From assembly GCA_028820945.1 (NCBI GenBank), contig JAPPHW010000118.1:1-15756 (forward strand): DNA of 15,756 nucleotides, in the 5' to 3' direction. Made by a program: the position numbers and the translations under genes. Under the pieces are notes generated by a model. The model saw nothing but the letters and a program-made list of their open reading frames with translations. It had not been told where the DNA came from and did not search any database. Every line of letters begins with the position of its first letter. Position 1 is the first letter of the stretch. This stretch comes from Defluviicoccus sp. (GTDB lineage: Bacteria > Pseudomonadota > Alphaproteobacteria > MPNO01). Shown piece after piece: positions 14,605 through 15,756 of this stretch.

Positions 14605-15756
14605 TCACAGCCCGTGGGCGACAGCGGTCTCGAGCGCGAGCGCCCGTGCCTCCGAATCGAGTCCGATCCGCCGCAGGCTCTCCACCGCCTTTCGGATCGC
14701 CGCCGGGCCGGGCGGGTCGGCGTTGGAGCCCGAGAGGCCGAGCAGCGCGATCAGGACCGTCTCGCCGACCCGCCCGTCGGCCGAAGCCTCGTCGAGGGCG
14801 CGGGTCCAGGCGACGTTCGGGGCCGGAACGCGGGCGGGCAGGCCTTCGGCGAGCAGCTCGCCCCATCGCCCGGCGCCGGGTTCGACGCCCATCGCCTCGA
14901 GGAGCGTGAAGGCGAGAACCGTCGCCCGGCGTGCCGCCCCGGTATCGTTCCCATAGGCGGCGTCTCGCCATATCCGCATGGCCTGCTCGTCGACCGCCGC
15001 CGACTCGATCTCCGGCGCGGCGAGGAGGCGGAGCGCCCACAACCGGGCCGCGGTCCTGCTCGTTTGCGGTCCCGTCTCCGTCCCGCCGCCGGTCATCCCG
15101 AGCCAGGCACGCGCTTCTTCCACGCGGTTCGTCGCCAACAGGGCGGACACCGCCTCCGGAGCGAACCAGGCGAGCGCGGGGTCGGGCGGGATCGATATCA
15201 ATATCGGCACGCTGGCTCCGGCGACGATGTCGCGCCCCCCCTTTTCCCGGGCCAGGCCGAAGGTGCGGCTGAGGATCAGGGCCTTCATGGAAGGGCTCTC
15301 CGCGGCCGCCGCCGCCCGCAACAGCAGCGCGCGGCTGCGGGATCCCCATGTGCCTTCCGCGGTCGACACGGGGTCGTTCAGCTCGGCCTCCGACCATTCC
15401 ACCGCGGCGTAGAGCTCGCCCAGCCCGTCCGCGCCGATGGCGCCGTAGAGAAAGGCGCGTTCCCCCGCTTCGAGACGCAGATCGAGATCCGCGTTCGGGC
15501 TCCTGACCACGGTACGCAGAACCGCCGGCCGGTCGGAACTCAGGACGTCGGCGGGCAGGGGAATATTGGCGGCCCGCATCATCGCGAGATCGAGACCGGC
15601 CGGGTCGGACAGGCTTTCCACCGCCGCCGGTTCGCCGCCGTTCAGCGTTTCGATCAGTTCCGAAAACAGCCCGGCGTGGGGGGGGGGGCCCGCCGCGGGG
15701 GCCGGCCCGCGGGAGATGCCCCCGCCCGCCCCGCCCCCCCCCCCCCCCCCCAACAA
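14605..15756 (-). CDS. Uncharacterised protein, C-terminal part, runs off the window
   Basis: I do not recognise this protein with confidence. About 355 credible residues are encoded from 15677 down to the TGA at 14605-14607. They are Ala/Leu/Arg/Glu-rich and look like successive short amphipathic helices (for example FSELIETLNGGEPAA and TVLAFTLLEAMG), without membrane spans, cysteine motifs or a recognisable active site. TPR-like or other helical repeats are possible. In some Rhodospirillales a large protein loosely annotated as antifreeze glycopeptide polyprotein lies beside xerD, and this may be its C terminus; that is recollection, not shown here. The gene ends 5 bp before the xerD ATG, or overlaps the alternative GTG. 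The frame stays open to the right edge, but beyond 15677 it is made of suspect G and C homopolymers. Confidence 0.65.
   Translation of the reverse strand: MLGGGGGGGAGGGISRGPAPAAGPPPHAGLFSELIETLNGGEPAAVESLSDPAGLDLAMMRAANIPLPADVLSSDRPAVLRTVVRSPNADLDLRLEAGERAFLYGAIGADGLGELYAAVEWSEAELNDPVSTAEGTWGSRSRALLLRAAAAAESPSMKALILSRTFGLAREKGGRDIVAGASVPILISIPPDPALAWFAPEAVSALLATNRVEEARAWLGMTGGGTETGPQTSRTAARLWALRLLAAPEIESAAVDEQAMRIWRDAAYGNDTGAARRATVLAFTLLEAMGVEPGAGRWGELLAEGLPARVPAPNVAWTRALDEASADGRVGETVLIALLGLSGSNADPPGPAAIRKAVESLRRIGLDSEARALALETAVAHGL
15678..15756. other. Low-complexity G/C homopolymer end, probable assembly artefact
   Basis: A run of 11 G (15678-15688) is followed by almost pure G/C sequence and a run of 18 C (15734-15751), then CAACAA. 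Nothing elsewhere in the window resembles this. It encodes Gly/Pro/Ala runs at the edge of the last gene. It most likely reflects poor reads at a contig end, so the true 5' part of that gene is unknown. Confidence 0.7.

Noticed and set aside
1..15756. A new defence, toxin-antitoxin or biosynthetic system
   Set aside because: All but one gene belong to known housekeeping or widespread families. Nothing shows the gene pairing, composition shift or mobile context such systems usually have.

Overview
The window is a gene-dense, GC-rich stretch of ordinary chromosome from an alphaproteobacterium, most likely a Rhodospirillales-like lineage and probably from a metagenome or draft assembly. The grounds are the protein families (a UbiG with the alphaproteobacterial C-terminal half, ArgJ next to a MutT-type Nudix protein and divergent from SecA, XerD next to AccA, an NDUFAF5-like methyltransferase near ComF), the strong G/C bias in wobble positions, and a right end that dissolves into G11 and C18 homopolymers typical of a contig edge. 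There are 15 protein-coding genes. I see no tRNA, rRNA, CRISPR array, insertion sequence or prophage gene.

Left part (1-5358): ubiG (+, ubiquinone biosynthesis) converges on a small zinc-ribbon DUF1178 gene (-). A short SAM methyltransferase gene (+) then sits alone between two minus-strand genes and overlaps the 3' end of the next one by 37 bp. Next comes a tight minus-strand operon read from right to left: a four-domain rhodanese protein, comF, a glutaredoxin (grxC) and a carbon-nitrogen hydrolase of the Nit type. Its promoter is visible (TTGACT, 17 bp, TAGATT at 5448-5476). Two of its junctions are stop/start overlaps; comF and grxC are 53 nt apart. Glutaredoxin, Nit amidase and rhodanese together suggest a thiol/glutathione housekeeping role; this is inference.

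Centre (5359-9885): a gene-free region of about 500 bp holds the rhodanese promoter, two strong hairpins built from a repeated AATGYCGA-type motif, and a promoter that would start the next mRNA at its GTG codon. An NDUFAF5/BioC-like methyltransferase (+) follows and converges on a minus-strand operon argJ - mutT - MFS transporter. A 205-bp divergent region with a consensus TTGACA box separates argJ from secA.

Right part (9886-15756): secA (+) converges on the minus-strand set uncharacterised gene - xerD - accA, with 10 bp between the secA and accA stops. The uncharacterised gene runs off the right end, where the sequence itself is doubtful.

Overall these are core functions: ubiquinone, arginine and fatty-acid synthesis, protein export, chromosome dimer resolution and nucleotide-pool cleaning. 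Half of the 14 visible starts are GTG or TTG, and many same-strand neighbours overlap. I found no convincing new biological system. The items most worth a second look are the repeat/hairpin cluster at 5671-5765, the possible leaderless methyltransferase mRNA, and the four-rhodanese protein with two dead domains.
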